Assembly: GCF_945952055.1 (NCBI RefSeq)
Contig: NZ_CAMFHB010000056.1
Span: 1-35,629 of the forward strand
Direction of reading: 5' to 3'
Length of the DNA stretch: 35,629 bases
From: an uncultured Alsobacter sp.
GTDB taxonomy: Bacteria; Pseudomonadota; Alphaproteobacteria; Rhizobiales; Beijerinckiaceae
The notes beneath the pieces are model-generated. The model had not been told where the DNA came from, searched no databases, and was given only the letters and a program-made list of their open reading frames with translations. This document shows positions 1-8,310 of the stretch, in pieces; within the stretch, counting starts at the first letter, position 1, and each line of letters opens with the position of its first letter. The translations under genes were made by a program, and so were the position numbers.

Positions 1-45
1 CGTCAAGCCTGCGGCTTGCCGAGCCGTAGCCCGAAGGGCGAAGGC

Positions 46-130
46 TGGTGGGGGAAGTAGGACTCGAACCTACGAAGGCTTAGCCAGCGGATTTACAGTC
101 CGCCCCCTTTGCCGCTCGGGACATTCCCCC
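46..130 (-). tRNA. tRNA-Tyr (anticodon GTA)
   Basis: Read on the minus strand this folds as an 85-nt class II tRNA. The acceptor arms GGGGGAA/TTCCCCC pair, the anticodon stem carries the loop CTGTAAA with anticodon GTA, there is a long variable arm (typical of bacterial Tyr, Leu and Ser tRNAs), and the T arm contains GTTCGAGTC. The discriminator is A and the CCA end is encoded in the DNA. It decodes tyrosine UAC/UAU codons. It overlaps the longest possible reading frame of the next gene, which argues that rlmB starts downstream. Confidence 0.96.
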
Positions 131-312
131 GTCCCAGCTTCCGGTACACCCGAGGGGTGCCGGTCACGAAAGAGCCGCCCGAAGGCGGCGCTCACGTGGG
201 GCGCTTTATGGTGAGGGCGCCGGGTGAAGTCAACACGGAATCGGCACCGGCGTTGCGGGGCAGGTCGCGCCGTGCGACATGCCGTGCGGAACGACGCGCG
301 GCGGAGAGCGAC

Positions 313-1191
313 ATGGCGAGGCGGCAGGGCCCAGGCGGCCAAGGCCAAAGCGGCAAGGGCCAGACCGGCAAAGGCGAAGGCGGCCATGGCTCCCGGGGAT
401 GGGATCCGCGGGAGGCCGATCGTCCCCGTCGGGAGCACCCCCGGCGCGAGGCACCGGCGCAGGAGGCGCCGCGGCGCACCGGGCGGCCCCTGCTCTACGG
501 CTTCCACGCGGTGGCCGAGGCGCTGCGCAACCCCCGGCGCGTGGTGCACCGGCTGTTCGCCACGGCGAACGCGGCGGAGCGCCTGGCCGAGATGGTGCCC
601 GTGAGCCGCGTGCCCACCACCACCGCGACCGGCCCCGACCTCGACCGGCTGGTCGGTCCCGACACGGTGCACCAGGGCGTCGTCGCCGAGGTGGACAACC
701 TGCCCTCCCTCGACATCCACGACCTGCCCGACGACGGCCTCGTGCTCGTGCTCGACCAGGTGACCGACCCGCACAACGTGGGAGCCATCCTGCGCAGCGC
801 CGCGGCGTTCGGCGTGACGGCGGTGATCGTGACCGACCGGCACAGTCCGGAGGCGACCGGGGTCCTGGCCAAGACCGCCTCGGGCGGGCTGGAACACGTG
901 CCGCTCGTCACCGTGGGCAACCTCGCCCAGGCCCTGACGCTGCTCGGCGAGCGCGGCTACTGGCGCGTCGGCCTCGATTCGGAAGGCAGCGTCGCGCTGG
1001 AGGGAGCGGTCGCCCGTCCGCCCGTCGCGCTCGTGCTGGGGGCCGAAGGCAAGGGCCTGCGCCGGCTCACGCGCGAACGCTGCGACGTGCTCGCCCGGCT
1101 CGACGTGCCGGGCGCCATCAAGAGCCTCAACGTCTCGAATGCGGCCGCCGTCTCGCTCTACGCCGTCGGCAAGGCGCTCGGCCGCTTCTGA
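313..1191 (+). CDS. rlmB: 23S rRNA 2'-O-methyltransferase RlmB / TrmH family (SpoU)
   Basis: This 292-residue protein is a SPOUT-class RNA 2'-O-ribose methyltransferase, by family the enzyme that methylates G2251 in the 23S rRNA peptidyl-transferase loop using S-adenosylmethionine. Residues 1-58 are a Gly/Arg/Gln-rich, probably disordered tail. A substrate-binding domain follows from about 59 (LLYGFHAVAEAL), then the SpoU domain with motif 1 DPHNVGAILRSA from 152, motif 2 LVLGAEGKGL and motif 3 SLNVSNAAAVSLY from 271, which form the trefoil knot and cofactor pocket. The frame is open from 109, but that would run through tRNA-Tyr. The ATG at 313 has a GGAG six bases upstream. The specificity (RlmB rather than a TrmH paralogue) is inferred from overall resemblance. 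The gene ends three bases before the convergent neighbour. Confidence 0.93.
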   Translation: MARRQGPGGQGQSGKGQTGKGEGGHGSRGWDPREADRPRREHPRREAPAQEAPRRTGRPLLYGFHAVAEALRNPRRVVHRLFATANAAERLAEMVPVSRVPTTTATGPDLDRLVGPDTVHQGVVAEVDNLPSLDIHDLPDDGLVLVLDQVTDPHNVGAILRSAAAFGVTAVIVTDRHSPEATGVLAKTASGGLEHVPLVTVGNLAQALTLLGERGYWRVGLDSEGSVALEGAVARPPVALVLGAEGKGLRRLTRERCDVLARLDVPGAIKSLNVSNAAAVSLYAVGKALGRF

Positions 1192-1194
1192 GGG

Positions 1195-1731
1195 TCAGCG
1201 GGCGGTGAGCTCGATGATGCGCGGGCCGCTCTCGGAGAAGGTTTCGCCCGGCGCGTGAGCCATCGGCAGCGCGGGGCCGGCGTGGATGATGCGCGCGCCT
1301 CCGGACCGGGTCGACCGGCCACGGCTCAGGTCGTTGATCACGTAGAACAGCGCCGGATCCGCCGGCTCCCGCACGATGTTGACGACGGGCAGGTCGGCCG
1401 CCGTCGGGAGATCGGCGGCGGTGGGCAGGACGGGCCGCGCCCGGGCCGCGCCGGGCGTGTTGACCACGACGACCGTGGGCGCCACCGCCGGCCCCCACCC
1501 GATGGGGCCGAAGCTGGTCCAGGTGCGGCGCACGGCGTGCGGGCGGTCGAGCGGGCCATGGCTGAAGACGTGCGAGCCGCGCGGCGGCGCCATGACCGGG
1601 CGATGAACCATGACCGGGCCCGGACGCACCGCGCCCACGGAGGCGACGCGCGCACCGGCCTGCGGAGCGGCGAAGGCCGGCGCGGACGACGCGACGGCGG
1701 CCGCAAGGACGGCGATTCGGACGAAACCCAT
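1195..1731 (-). CDS. Hypothetical secreted protein
   Basis: I do not recognise this 178-residue protein. It begins with a standard Sec signal peptide (MGFVRIAVLAAAVASSAPAFA, cleavage predicted after AFA, about residue 21). The mature part is rich in Pro, Val, Arg and Ala with no cysteine and no catalytic motif. It contains a near-repeat (LPTAADLPTAADLP) and a segment DPALFYVINDLSRG. The start is the ATG at 1731, preceded by GGAG seven bases upstream; an in-frame start eight codons earlier would spoil the signal peptide. Location is inferred to be periplasmic. A short inverted repeat GTTTAC/GTAAAC lies about 45 bases upstream. Confidence 0.72.
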   Translation of the reverse strand: MGFVRIAVLAAAVASSAPAFAAPQAGARVASVGAVRPGPVMVHRPVMAPPRGSHVFSHGPLDRPHAVRRTWTSFGPIGWGPAVAPTVVVVNTPGAARARPVLPTAADLPTAADLPVVNIVREPADPALFYVINDLSRGRSTRSGGARIIHAGPALPMAHAPGETFSESGPRIIELTAR

Positions 1732-2237
1732 GACGCAACTCCACTCAGCACACACGCCGCATCGGCGAGGGAGTTTACGGCAAGTAAACGCCGCGGCAAG
1801 GCACTAGCCCTTTTTCGTCCCGTTTCGGGACGATTGGCGGCGGGATCCGCAACCCCTGCGCGCGGCGCTCGACGCGGCGCCGGGGTGCCCCGCGACCGAA
1901 GCCGCGGCAGGCCTGGCGGAGGCTCGGCCATTCTACACTAATCGTCTGTAGACGAAGGTTGAATCACGCTTTTTCGGCCTGTGGGTTAGATTGCGTTCAG
2001 GAAATGGCGTCGTGTGACGCGTTCCCCCGTTCCGGGTCCGCCCGGCACCAACATGAGGACGTGCACCGGTCAACGGTGCCGGAGGGAAACCCGGCGGGAT
2101 CGAGGTCCACGCCACTTCGCAACGAACCGACGCTGAGGAGCGGGCGCCGTGCCGGCAGGCAGGAGCCCGACAGGGACTGTTTTGGCTGACGCCAGGCGCC
2201 CCTCGGCACGGGTGATGGAACAACAAGGAGTGCTGGC
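1732..2237. other. Intergenic region between two divergent genes
   Basis: No credible gene is seen in these 506 bases. The region holds the leaders of the secreted-protein gene (minus) and of the MHS permease (plus). It includes several inverted repeats: GTTTAC-5-GTAAAC at 1773-1789, overlapping TCTACA-9-TGTAGA and TCGTCT-2-AGACGA at 1932-1955, and GCACCG-5-CGGTGC at 2063-2079. No good -35/-10 pair with normal spacing was found by eye. The permease ribosome binding site AAGGAG is at 2225-2230. Confidence 0.5.
1932..1955. promoter_or_regulatory. Overlapping inverted repeats, candidate operator upstream of the MHS permease
   Basis: Two inverted repeats interlock here: TCTACA (1932-1937) with TGTAGA (1947-1952), and TCGTCT (1942-1947) with AGACGA (1950-1955). 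They lie in one of the few AT-richer patches of the divergent intergenic region, about 285 bases before the permease start. A role as regulator binding site is inference only. Confidence 0.25.
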
Positions 2238-3911
2238 ATGAGCATGGCAACCGGTGTCGCGGACGCCCATGTGCGTCCGATGACGGCCGACGAGAAGAAG
2301 GTGATCTTCGCCTCTTCGCTCGGGACCGTCTTCGAGTGGTACGATTTCTACCTCTACGGCTGGACCGCCGCCCAGATCGGCGCGCGCTTCTACACGATGT
2401 TCGACCCGAACGTTCAGTTCATCGTGGCGCTGCTCACCTTCTCCGCGGGCTTCCTCGTGCGTCCGTTCGGCGCGCTGGTGTTCGGCCGCCTCGGCGACAT
2501 CGTCGGCCGCAAGTACACCTTCCTCGTCACCATCCTGATCATGGGCCTCTCGACCTTCCTGGTCGGCCTGACGCCCTCCTACGAGACCATCGGCTTCCTC
2601 GCCCCGGTGATCCTGATCACGCTGCGCCTGCTGCAGGGCCTCGCGCTCGGCGGCGAGTACGGCGGTGCCGCGACCTACGTGGCCGAGCACGCTCCGGGCG
2701 GACGCCGCGGGTTCTACACCTCGTGGATCCAGACCACGGCGACGATCGGCCTGTTCGTGTCGCTGCTCGTCATCGCCATCGTCCGCAACAGCATGTCCAC
2801 CGCCGACTTCGCGGTGTGGGGCTGGCGCATTCCCTACCTCTTCTCGATCATCCTGCTCGGCATCTCGCTGTGGATCCGCCTGCAGCTGAACGAGTCGCCG
2901 GTGTTCCAGCGCATGAAGGACGAGGGCAAGGGCTCCAAGGCCCCGCTGTCGGAAGCTTTCGGTGAATGGCGCAACGCGAAGGTGGCGATCATCGCCCTCC
3001 TCGGCCTGACGGCCGGCCAGGCGGTGGTGTGGTACACGGGCCAGTTCTACGCCCGCATCTTCCTCGTCAACACGCTGAAGGTCGACGCCAACATCGCCGA
3101 CACCGCGATCATCGTCGCCCTGGCGATCGCAACGCTCGGCTTCGTGTTCTTCGGCTGGCTGTCGGACAAGATCGGCCGCAAGCCGATCATCCTGGCGGGC
3201 TGCATCCTCGCGGCGCTCACCTACCAGTGGGGCTTCCGCCAGATCACGCACTTCGCCAACCCGGACCTGGAGAAGGCGCTCGCCTCCGCCCCGGTGTCGG
3301 TCACGGCCGATCCCGCCGACTGCAACTTCCTGTTCGACCCCGTCGGCGGCAAGGTCTTCAAGTCCTCCTGCGACGTCGCTCGCCAGGGCCTGATCGGCCT
3401 GTCGGTGAACTACCAGATCGCCAACGGCGCTCCCGGCTCCGTCGCGGTCGTGAAGGTCGGTGACAAGGTCATCAACTCGATCGACGGCAACAAGCTCGAG
3501 GGCAAGGCCTTCACCGACGCCCGCGCCGCCTTCCTGAAGGACGTCGGCACCGCGGTGGCCGCCGCCGGCTATCCGGCCAAGGCGGACTCGGCGAAGATCA
3601 ACCAGCCGATGCTGATCGTGGTCCTGATCTACCTGGCGATCCTCGTCACCATGGTCTACGGCCCGATCGCCGCCGCCCTGGTCGAGCTCTTCCCGACCCG
3701 CATCCGCTACACCGCCATGTCGCTGCCCTACCACATCGGCAACGGCTGGTTCGGCGGCCTGCTGCCCCCGATCGCGGTCTCGATCGTGGCGGCCACCGGC
3801 GACATCTATGCCGGCCTCTGGTACCCGATCGTCATCGCGATGATGACCTTCGTGGTCGGCCTGATCTTCGTCCCCGAGACGAAGAACCGGGACATCTACG
3901 CCGGCGACTGA
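2238..3911 (+). CDS. MFS transporter, metabolite:H+ symporter (MHS) family, with extra loop domain
   Basis: This 557-residue inner-membrane protein is a 12-helix major facilitator of the MHS family (relatives of ProP, KgtP and ShiA), which import small carboxylates, betaines or related solutes with protons. Family hallmarks are the start FEWYDFYLYG (about residues 33-42), FGRLGDIVGRK (motif A loop between helices 2 and 3), RLLQGLALGGEYGGAA (about 130-145) and ELFPTRIRYTAMS in the second half. Between about residues 335 and 453 there is a soluble insertion with two Cys residues and a segment VKVGDKVINSIDG that resembles a PDZ-type turn; this explains the length beyond the usual 430-500. The ATG at 2238 follows AAGGAG by seven bases. 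The gene is monocistronic with a strong terminator. The substrate cannot be read from sequence. Confidence 0.9.
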   Translation: MSMATGVADAHVRPMTADEKKVIFASSLGTVFEWYDFYLYGWTAAQIGARFYTMFDPNVQFIVALLTFSAGFLVRPFGALVFGRLGDIVGRKYTFLVTILIMGLSTFLVGLTPSYETIGFLAPVILITLRLLQGLALGGEYGGAATYVAEHAPGGRRGFYTSWIQTTATIGLFVSLLVIAIVRNSMSTADFAVWGWRIPYLFSIILLGISLWIRLQLNESPVFQRMKDEGKGSKAPLSEAFGEWRNAKVAIIALLGLTAGQAVVWYTGQFYARIFLVNTLKVDANIADTAIIVALAIATLGFVFFGWLSDKIGRKPIILAGCILAALTYQWGFRQITHFANPDLEKALASAPVSVTADPADCNFLFDPVGGKVFKSSCDVARQGLIGLSVNYQIANGAPGSVAVVKVGDKVINSIDGNKLEGKAFTDARAAFLKDVGTAVAAAGYPAKADSAKINQPMLIVVLIYLAILVTMVYGPIAAALVELFPTRIRYTAMSLPYHIGNGWFGGLLPPIAVSIVAATGDIYAGLWYPIVIAMMTFVVGLIFVPETKNRDIYAGD

Positions 3912-3955
3912 TCCGGCCGAGGGCGCGGACGCCCGCGCCCTCCCCCACAGATACG

Positions 3956-3987
3956 AAAAAGGCCCCGGCTCGCGCCGGGGCCTTTTT
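3956..3987 (+). terminator. Rho-independent terminator of the MHS permease gene
   Basis: A perfect 14-bp stem, AAAAAGGCCCCGGC/GCCGGGGCCTTTTT with loop TCGC, runs into T5. The A-run on the other side makes it usable in both directions, so it may also stop the convergent secreted-protein gene. A further GC hairpin (GAGGGCGCG/CGCGCCCTC, 3919-3942) lies just upstream. Confidence 0.9.
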
Positions 3988-4022
3988 GCTGTCGTGATGC
4001 GCGGCCTTCCGGCCATCGCGGC

Positions 4023-4394
4023 TCAGTAGTCTTCGCACACCCTCACGCGGTGGACGCGCCAGCCCCAACCGGGCACCCACACGCGCTCGCGGCGGAAGAA
4101 GCACTCGGGCGCGGGCTCGACATAGACGGGCTGCGGCGGAGCCACGTAGACCGGCCGCGGGGCGTAGCCATAGGCCGGCGGAGGCGGCGCGTAGTAGCCA
4201 TAGGCGGGCCGGGGCGCGGCCAGGGCGGCGCCCAGGGCCAGTCCACCCACCGCGCCCACGGCCGCGGCCGCGCCGGGCGACCATCCACGGTTGCGATGAT
4301 AATACTGCGCCTCGGCGGGGGACGCCGCGACGGCGGCGAAACCGGCCAGGGCCAGCGTGGCGAGGACGCCGCTTTTCCAGGTCTTGCGGATCAT
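4023..4394 (-). CDS. Small secreted Pro/Tyr-rich protein with glycine-zipper-like segment
   Basis: This 123-residue protein has a signal peptide (MIRKTWKSGVLATLALAGFA..., cleavage near SPAEA, residue 29). An Ala/Gly hydrophobic segment (GAAAAVGAVGGLALGAALAA, about 41-60) resembles glycine-zipper regions of small envelope proteins. A repetitive tract follows with PAYGY, PPPPAYGYAP and QPVYVEP. The C-terminus is basic and aromatic (FFRRERVWVPGWGWRVHRVRVCEDY) with two Cys that could pair. Many Hyphomicrobiales encode proteins of this style, but their function is not known to me. The start is supported by GGGAG about seven bases before ATG. It faces the MHS permease across a bidirectional terminator. 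Confidence 0.75.
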   Translation of the reverse strand: MIRKTWKSGVLATLALAGFAAVAASPAEAQYYHRNRGWSPGAAAAVGAVGGLALGAALAAPRPAYGYYAPPPPAYGYAPRPVYVAPPQPVYVEPAPECFFRRERVWVPGWGWRVHRVRVCEDY

Positions 4395-4578
4395 GGGGCA
4401 ACTCCCAGGGTCTCAAGGTGTATTCCGATGGGAATAGGACTGCGCCTTTGCGGCTGAATGGTGGATGAATGGCTCGCGCACGCGACAAATCCGCGCAAAT
4501 CGGGGGACGGCGGCGTCTCCGGCGCCCGGGTCCGGCGCCGTTGACAGACAGCGCGTCGATGGGCAGAACCTGCGTCGC

Positions 4579-4653
4579 GCCCTCGTAGCACAGCGGTAGT
4601 GCAGCGGTTTTGTAAACCGAAGGTCGGGAGTTCGATCCTCTCCGGGGGCACCA
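4579..4653 (+). tRNA. tRNA-Thr (anticodon TGT)
   Basis: A 75-nt cloverleaf. Acceptor arms GCCCTCG/CGGGGGC pair with one T-G wobble, the D stem is GCAC/GTGC, the anticodon loop TTTGTAA has anticodon TGT, the T arm contains GTTCGATCC, the discriminator is A and CCA is encoded. The outermost anticodon-stem pair is a G-A mismatch. It reads threonine ACA (and related ACN) codons. Confidence 0.95.
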
Positions 4654-4815
4654 CCAGGACTTTGGCCACTTTCCCGTTGAAAACCACGCGTGGCCCTTCC
4701 CTTCGCCGAAACCTCGGCCAAGGTGCGGGCACCTCATGCCGCGGCCCGGTTGACCGGAGCGAGCCGCAGCCATCTCTTTTTCCTGGCGTCACATGGCGCT
4801 GAACAGGATTGTCCG

Positions 4816-5007
4816 ATGAACGAGCTCATGACCCTGTCGCAGACCCTGAAGGCCGCGCAGCGCGAGTTGATCGTCAATGCGGCCCGGACCGGGCGTCTTC
4901 CCCCCGACGGCGTGATCCGCAAGATCGCCGAGCTCGAGAGCGCCATCATCGCCGTCGACACGCTGATCGGCGAAAGCGAGGGCGGCAAAGACGACCACGC
5001 GGGCTGA
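4816..5007 (+). CDS. Small conserved-type protein upstream of mobA
   Basis: A 63-residue, probably cytosolic, mostly helical protein: MNELMTLSQTLKAAQREL, then RTGRLPPDGVIRKIAELESAI and an acidic tail. There is no signal peptide, membrane segment or cysteine. Its stop codon lies three bases before the GTG of mobA, so the two are very likely co-transcribed and translationally coupled. I do not recognise a characterised function. Its position suggests a link to molybdenum-cofactor metabolism, which is inference. The ATG at 4816 has only a weak purine-rich site (acagga) upstream. Confidence 0.7.
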   Translation: MNELMTLSQTLKAAQRELIVNAARTGRLPPDGVIRKIAELESAIIAVDTLIGESEGGKDDHAG

Positions 5008-5010
5008 CCC

Positions 5011-5664
5011 GTGGACGCCCGCACCGTCCCGGGCGTGATCCTGGCCGGCGGGCAGTCCCGCCGCATGGGCGGCGGCGACAAGCCGCTGCGCCTCCTGGCG
5101 GGCCGGCCGCTGGTCGGGCACATCGTGGACAGGCTGGCCCCGCAATGCGCGCCCCTGGCGATCAACGCCAACGGCGATCCGTCGCGCTACGCGGCCTTCG
5201 CGCTGCCCGTGGTGAGCGACGGCACACCCGATGCCGGCCCGCTCGGCGGCGTCCTCGCCGCGCTCGACTGGGCGGCCGACCAGCACGGGCAGAGCGGGCT
5301 CGACCAGGCAGGACCAGTGCTGACGGTCCCGGGAGATTGCCCCTTCCTCCCCGCCGACCTCGTGGAGAGGCTGTCCGCGCACATGCGGAAGACGGGCGCG
5401 AAGATCGTCTGCGCGACCTCCCTCGACCGCCGCCATCCCCTGACCGCGTTGTGGTCGAGCACGCTACGGGACGACCTGCGGGACGCGGTGGAGCGGGAGG
5501 GGATGCGGCGGGTCGGCGACTGGGCCGCGCGCCACCACGCCGAAACCGTGCCGTGGGAGGCGAACCCGCTCGATCCGTTCTTCAACGCCAACACGCCTCA
5601 GGACCTGGAGCAGGCCGAAGTCCTGTACGCGCGGGGCGCGGCCGCTCAGCGCAGCACGGCGTAG
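5011..5664 (+). CDS. mobA: Molybdenum cofactor guanylyltransferase MobA
   Basis: This 217-residue cytosolic enzyme links GMP from GTP to molybdenum-molybdopterin, giving the bis-MGD cofactor of DMSO-reductase-class enzymes such as formate dehydrogenases. The nucleotide-binding signature LAGGQSRRMGGGDK is at residues 11-24. Further family motifs are DGTPDAGPLGGVLAAL (about 70-85), VPGDCPFLP (metal-binding Asp, about 109-117) and the C-terminal FFNANTPQDL. Length is normal. The start is GTG, three bases after the stop of the small upstream gene; no upstream ATG keeps this spacing. The 3' end overlaps the convergent moeA by 19 bases. Confidence 0.95.
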   Translation: MDARTVPGVILAGGQSRRMGGGDKPLRLLAGRPLVGHIVDRLAPQCAPLAINANGDPSRYAAFALPVVSDGTPDAGPLGGVLAALDWAADQHGQSGLDQAGPVLTVPGDCPFLPADLVERLSAHMRKTGAKIVCATSLDRRHPLTALWSSTLRDDLRDAVEREGMRRVGDWAARHHAETVPWEANPLDPFFNANTPQDLEQAEVLYARGAAAQRSTA

Positions 5665-6896
5665 GACAGGAACCCGAGCGCCTCGCCCGGCTCCACGACC
5701 GTCCTGTCCTCGGGCAGGACGACGAACCCGTCCGTCTCTGTGAGCGAGGTGATGGCCGCGGCACCCTCGCGCGGGTGCAGGTGCGCGACCGGCCGGCCGG
5801 ATCCGTCGGGCAGGAGCCGCACGCGCAGATACTCCCGCCGCCCCGTCTTCTTGCGGAACGAGAAGCCGGCCACGACCGGCACCGGCGCGGGCGGCGCATA
5901 CGCCTCCCCCGCGAGCGCCGCGAGCAGCGGCCGCACGACGTGGGCGAAGGTGACGAACACCGCCACGGGATTGCCGGGCAGGCCCACCACCGGCGTTCCG
6001 GCCACGATGCCCATCGCCACCGGGCGGCCCGGCTTGATCGCCAGCTTCCAGAAGACCAGCGAGCCGACCTCCGACAGCGCCGCGCGCACGTGGTCTTCCT
6101 CGCCCATCGACACCCCGCCGGAGGTGACGACGAGATCGCAGGACGCCGCGGCCGCGGCGACCGCCCGGCCGACGCCGGCACGCTCGTCGGCCAGAATCCC
6201 CAGGTCGACGATGTCGCAGCCCAGGCGGCGCAGCATCGCCATGAGGGCGAAGCGGTTCGAATCGTGCAGCGCGCCCGGCCGCAGGGGCTGGCCCGGGGGC
6301 ACCACCTCGTCGCCGGTCGAGAACACGGCGACCTTCAGCCTGCGGCGGACCGGCACGCCGGCGAGGCCGAGCGCGGCCAGCAGCGCGACGTCCTGGGGCA
6401 CGAGACGCCGGCCCGCGGCCAGCACGGGGTGGCCCGCGACCGCGTCCTCGCCCGCCAGCCGGCGGTTGGCGCCGGGCGCCAGACCCGCGGGCAGGATCAC
6501 CTCGCCGCCCTCGAGCCGGGTGTCCTCCTGCATGTAGACGGTGTCGGCACCGGGCGGCATGGGCGCACCCGTGAAGATGCGGATGGCGCTCCTGTCCGGC
6601 AGCGGCGTCCCGGCCATGCCGGCGGCGATGCGGGCGACGACGGGGAACCGCGACTCCTTGCCGACGGCGAGGTCGCCATGGCGCACCGCGTAGCCGTCGA
6701 CGGCCGAATTGTCGAAGGGCGGCAGGTCGATCGGCGCCAGGATCGGCGCGGCCAGCACCCGGCCGTCGAGGTCGGCCAGGCCGACCGTCTCGATCCCCGC
6801 GACGGGAGCGATGCGCGCCGCCAGGAGGGCCACGCCCTCCTCCACCGCCATCGGCCCGTCCCCGGCCGCGAAACTGTCCTTGCCGAGTTGTGCCAT
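5646..6896 (-). CDS. moeA: Molybdopterin molybdenumtransferase MoeA
   Basis: This 416-residue cytosolic protein inserts molybdate into adenylylated molybdopterin. Domains in order: N-terminal MoeA region with LPPFDNSAVDGYA (58-70), MoaB/Mog-like molybdopterin-binding domain with VFSTGDEVV, DSNRFAL and DLVVTSGGVSMGEEDHV, then KPGRPVAMG, GLPGNPVAVFVTF and the C-terminal beta domain. The open frame extends upstream to 7301, but that would cross tusA and the divergent promoter region. The ATG at 6896 (MAQLGKDSFAAGDGP) gives the usual MoeA length. It ends convergent with mobA with a 19-base overlap, so this cofactor pair is transcribed toward each other. Confidence 0.94.
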   Translation of the reverse strand: MAQLGKDSFAAGDGPMAVEEGVALLAARIAPVAGIETVGLADLDGRVLAAPILAPIDLPPFDNSAVDGYAVRHGDLAVGKESRFPVVARIAAGMAGTPLPDRSAIRIFTGAPMPPGADTVYMQEDTRLEGGEVILPAGLAPGANRRLAGEDAVAGHPVLAAGRRLVPQDVALLAALGLAGVPVRRRLKVAVFSTGDEVVPPGQPLRPGALHDSNRFALMAMLRRLGCDIVDLGILADERAGVGRAVAAAAASCDLVVTSGGVSMGEEDHVRAALSEVGSLVFWKLAIKPGRPVAMGIVAGTPVVGLPGNPVAVFVTFAHVVRPLLAALAGEAYAPPAPVPVVAGFSFRKKTGRREYLRVRLLPDGSGRPVAHLHPREGAAAITSLTETDGFVVLPEDRTVVEPGEALGFLSYAVLR

Positions 6897-6992
6897 CCCC
6901 GTCCGTCCGCGCCTGACGGTTCGATCTGACCCATTTCGCCGGGCCTGTCCACCGGTTGACAGGGCGGCGGCCGCGCCCTCTATCGTCGCCCC

Positions 6993-7241
6993 ATGACAGC
7001 ACCCGACGGGGCCCCTGCCCCGCTCATCCTCGACCTCCGCGGCCTGAAGTGCCCCCTGCCCGTCCTGCGCACGCGCAAGGCCCTGGCCGGCCTCGCCGCC
7101 GGACGCCTGCTGCAGGTGGAGAGCACAGACCCGCTCTCGGCCATCGACATCCCGCACATGCTCAACGGCACCGGCGACCGGCTGGAGGCGCATCGGCGGG
7201 ACGGCGCGGTGGAAGTGTTCCTCATCCGCCGGGCCGGCTGA
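6993..7241 (+). CDS. TusA/SirA family sulfur carrier
   Basis: An 82-residue soluble protein with the TusA fold. The family motif [19 protein letters not shown] includes the sulfur-accepting Cys20 in CPxP. The remainder ([23 protein letters not shown]...) follows the usual TusA pattern. Members relay persulfide sulfur in tRNA thiolation, molybdenum-enzyme maturation or general sulfur transfer. Divergence from moeA with a 96-base gap suggests, but does not prove, a role in sulfuration of Mo enzymes. The start at 6993 is the only ATG that fits. Confidence 0.9.
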   Translation: MTAPDGAPAPLILDLRGLKCPLPVLRTRKALAGLAAGRLLQVESTDPLSAIDIPHMLNGTGDRLEAHRRDGAVEVFLIRRAG

Positions 7242-7321
7242 GGCCGCGCCGGCCCTTGTGCCGGCCTTACCGAATCCCAATCTTTTCTCCCGGCCACGCA
7301 ACCGGCGTGGCGGAGGATGGA

Positions 7322-8257
7322 ATGAACACGATCAAGACGGCGGCCCTGCTGGCCGGAATGACCGCGCTCTTCATGGCGATCGGCTATGCGCTGGGCGGAG
7401 CGACCGGCATGCTGATCGCGCTCGCGGTGGCGGCCGCGACGAACCTCTACGGCTACTGGAACGCCGACCACATGGTGCTGGGCATGTACAATGCCCAGGA
7501 GGTCGATGCCCGGCAGGCGCCGGATCTCTACCAGATGACGGCCGAGCTGGCGCAGCGCGCCGGCCTGCCGATGCCGCGCCTCTACGTCATCCAGGACGAC
7601 CAGCCGAACGCCTTCGCCACCGGCCGCAATCCCGAGAACGCGGCCGTGGCGGTCAACACCGGCCTGCTCCGGCTCCTCAGCCGCGAGGAGGTGGCGGGCG
7701 TCATCGCTCACGAGCTGGCGCACATCAAGCATCGCGACACGCTGATCATGACGCTGACGGCGACCATCGCCGGCGCCATCTCGATGCTGGCCAATTTCGG
7801 CATGCTGTTCTCGTCGGGGAACCGCAACAACAGCGGCTTCGGCCCCATCGGCACCATCGCGATGATGATCCTGGCCCCGATGGCGGCGATGGTCGTGCAG
7901 ATGATGATCTCGCGCACCCGCGAATACGCGGCCGACCGCGCCGCGGGCGAGATCTGCGGCGACCCGACCTGGCTCGCCACGGGCCTGCAGAAGCTGTCCC
8001 ACGGCGCCCAGGCCATTCCCAGCATGGCGGCCGAGCATCACCCGGCGACGGCGCACATGTTCATCGTCAACCCCCTGTCGGGGGCGCGGATGGACAACCT
8101 GTTCTCCACCCACCCCAACCCGGAGAACCGCATCGCCGCTTTGCTGCAGCAGGCGCGCGAGATGGGCGCGGGCGGCGGCATGGCCGCGCCGGCGTCCTCA
8201 GGTGCGGCGGCTCAGGGCCCCTGGGGCGGGCAGCGCCGGCGCGGGCCTTGGGGGTGA
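7322..8257 (+). CDS. htpX: Membrane zinc metalloprotease HtpX
   Basis: This 311-residue inner-membrane M48 protease degrades misfolded or damaged membrane proteins in envelope stress. Two N-terminal helices (about residues 5-40), the zinc site HELAH (130-134, catalytic Glu131) within [20 protein letters not shown], two further hydrophobic segments (about 145-165 and 178-198), and the third zinc ligand Glu201 in [13 protein letters not shown] are all visible. [14 protein letters not shown] near the C-terminus is also typical. The tail is Gly/Ala-rich. The ATG has GGAGG five bases upstream. It ends convergent with the ABC-ATPase gene, with a palindromic repeat between them. Confidence 0.96.
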   Translation: MNTIKTAALLAGMTALFMAIGYALGGATGMLIALAVAAATNLYGYWNADHMVLGMYNAQEVDARQAPDLYQMTAELAQRAGLPMPRLYVIQDDQPNAFATGRNPENAAVAVNTGLLRLLSREEVAGVIAHELAHIKHRDTLIMTLTATIAGAISMLANFGMLFSSGNRNNSGFGPIGTIAMMILAPMAAMVVQMMISRTREYAADRAAGEICGDPTWLATGLQKLSHGAQAIPSMAAEHHPATAHMFIVNPLSGARMDNLFSTHPNPENRIAALLQQAREMGAGGGMAAPASSGAAAQGPWGGQRRRGPWG

Positions 8258-8310
8258 GACGGACACCCCGGCTCCCTGGTGGGCTGAGGCGTGCGCGCTC
8301 TCCTGGGGCC

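Noticed and set aside
109-312. Longer N-terminus for rlmB from the ATG at 109
   Set aside because: It would begin inside the tRNA-Tyr gene and has no ribosome site; the ATG at 313 has GGAG at good spacing.
1959-1991. TTGAAT and TTAGAT as a promoter for the MHS permease
   Set aside because: The spacing is 21 bases, too long for a standard sigma-70 promoter.
2070-4016. Long minus-strand open frame opposite the MHS permease
   Set aside because: It is a shadow of the real gene; composition is rich in Asp, Arg, His and Gly with no conserved motif.
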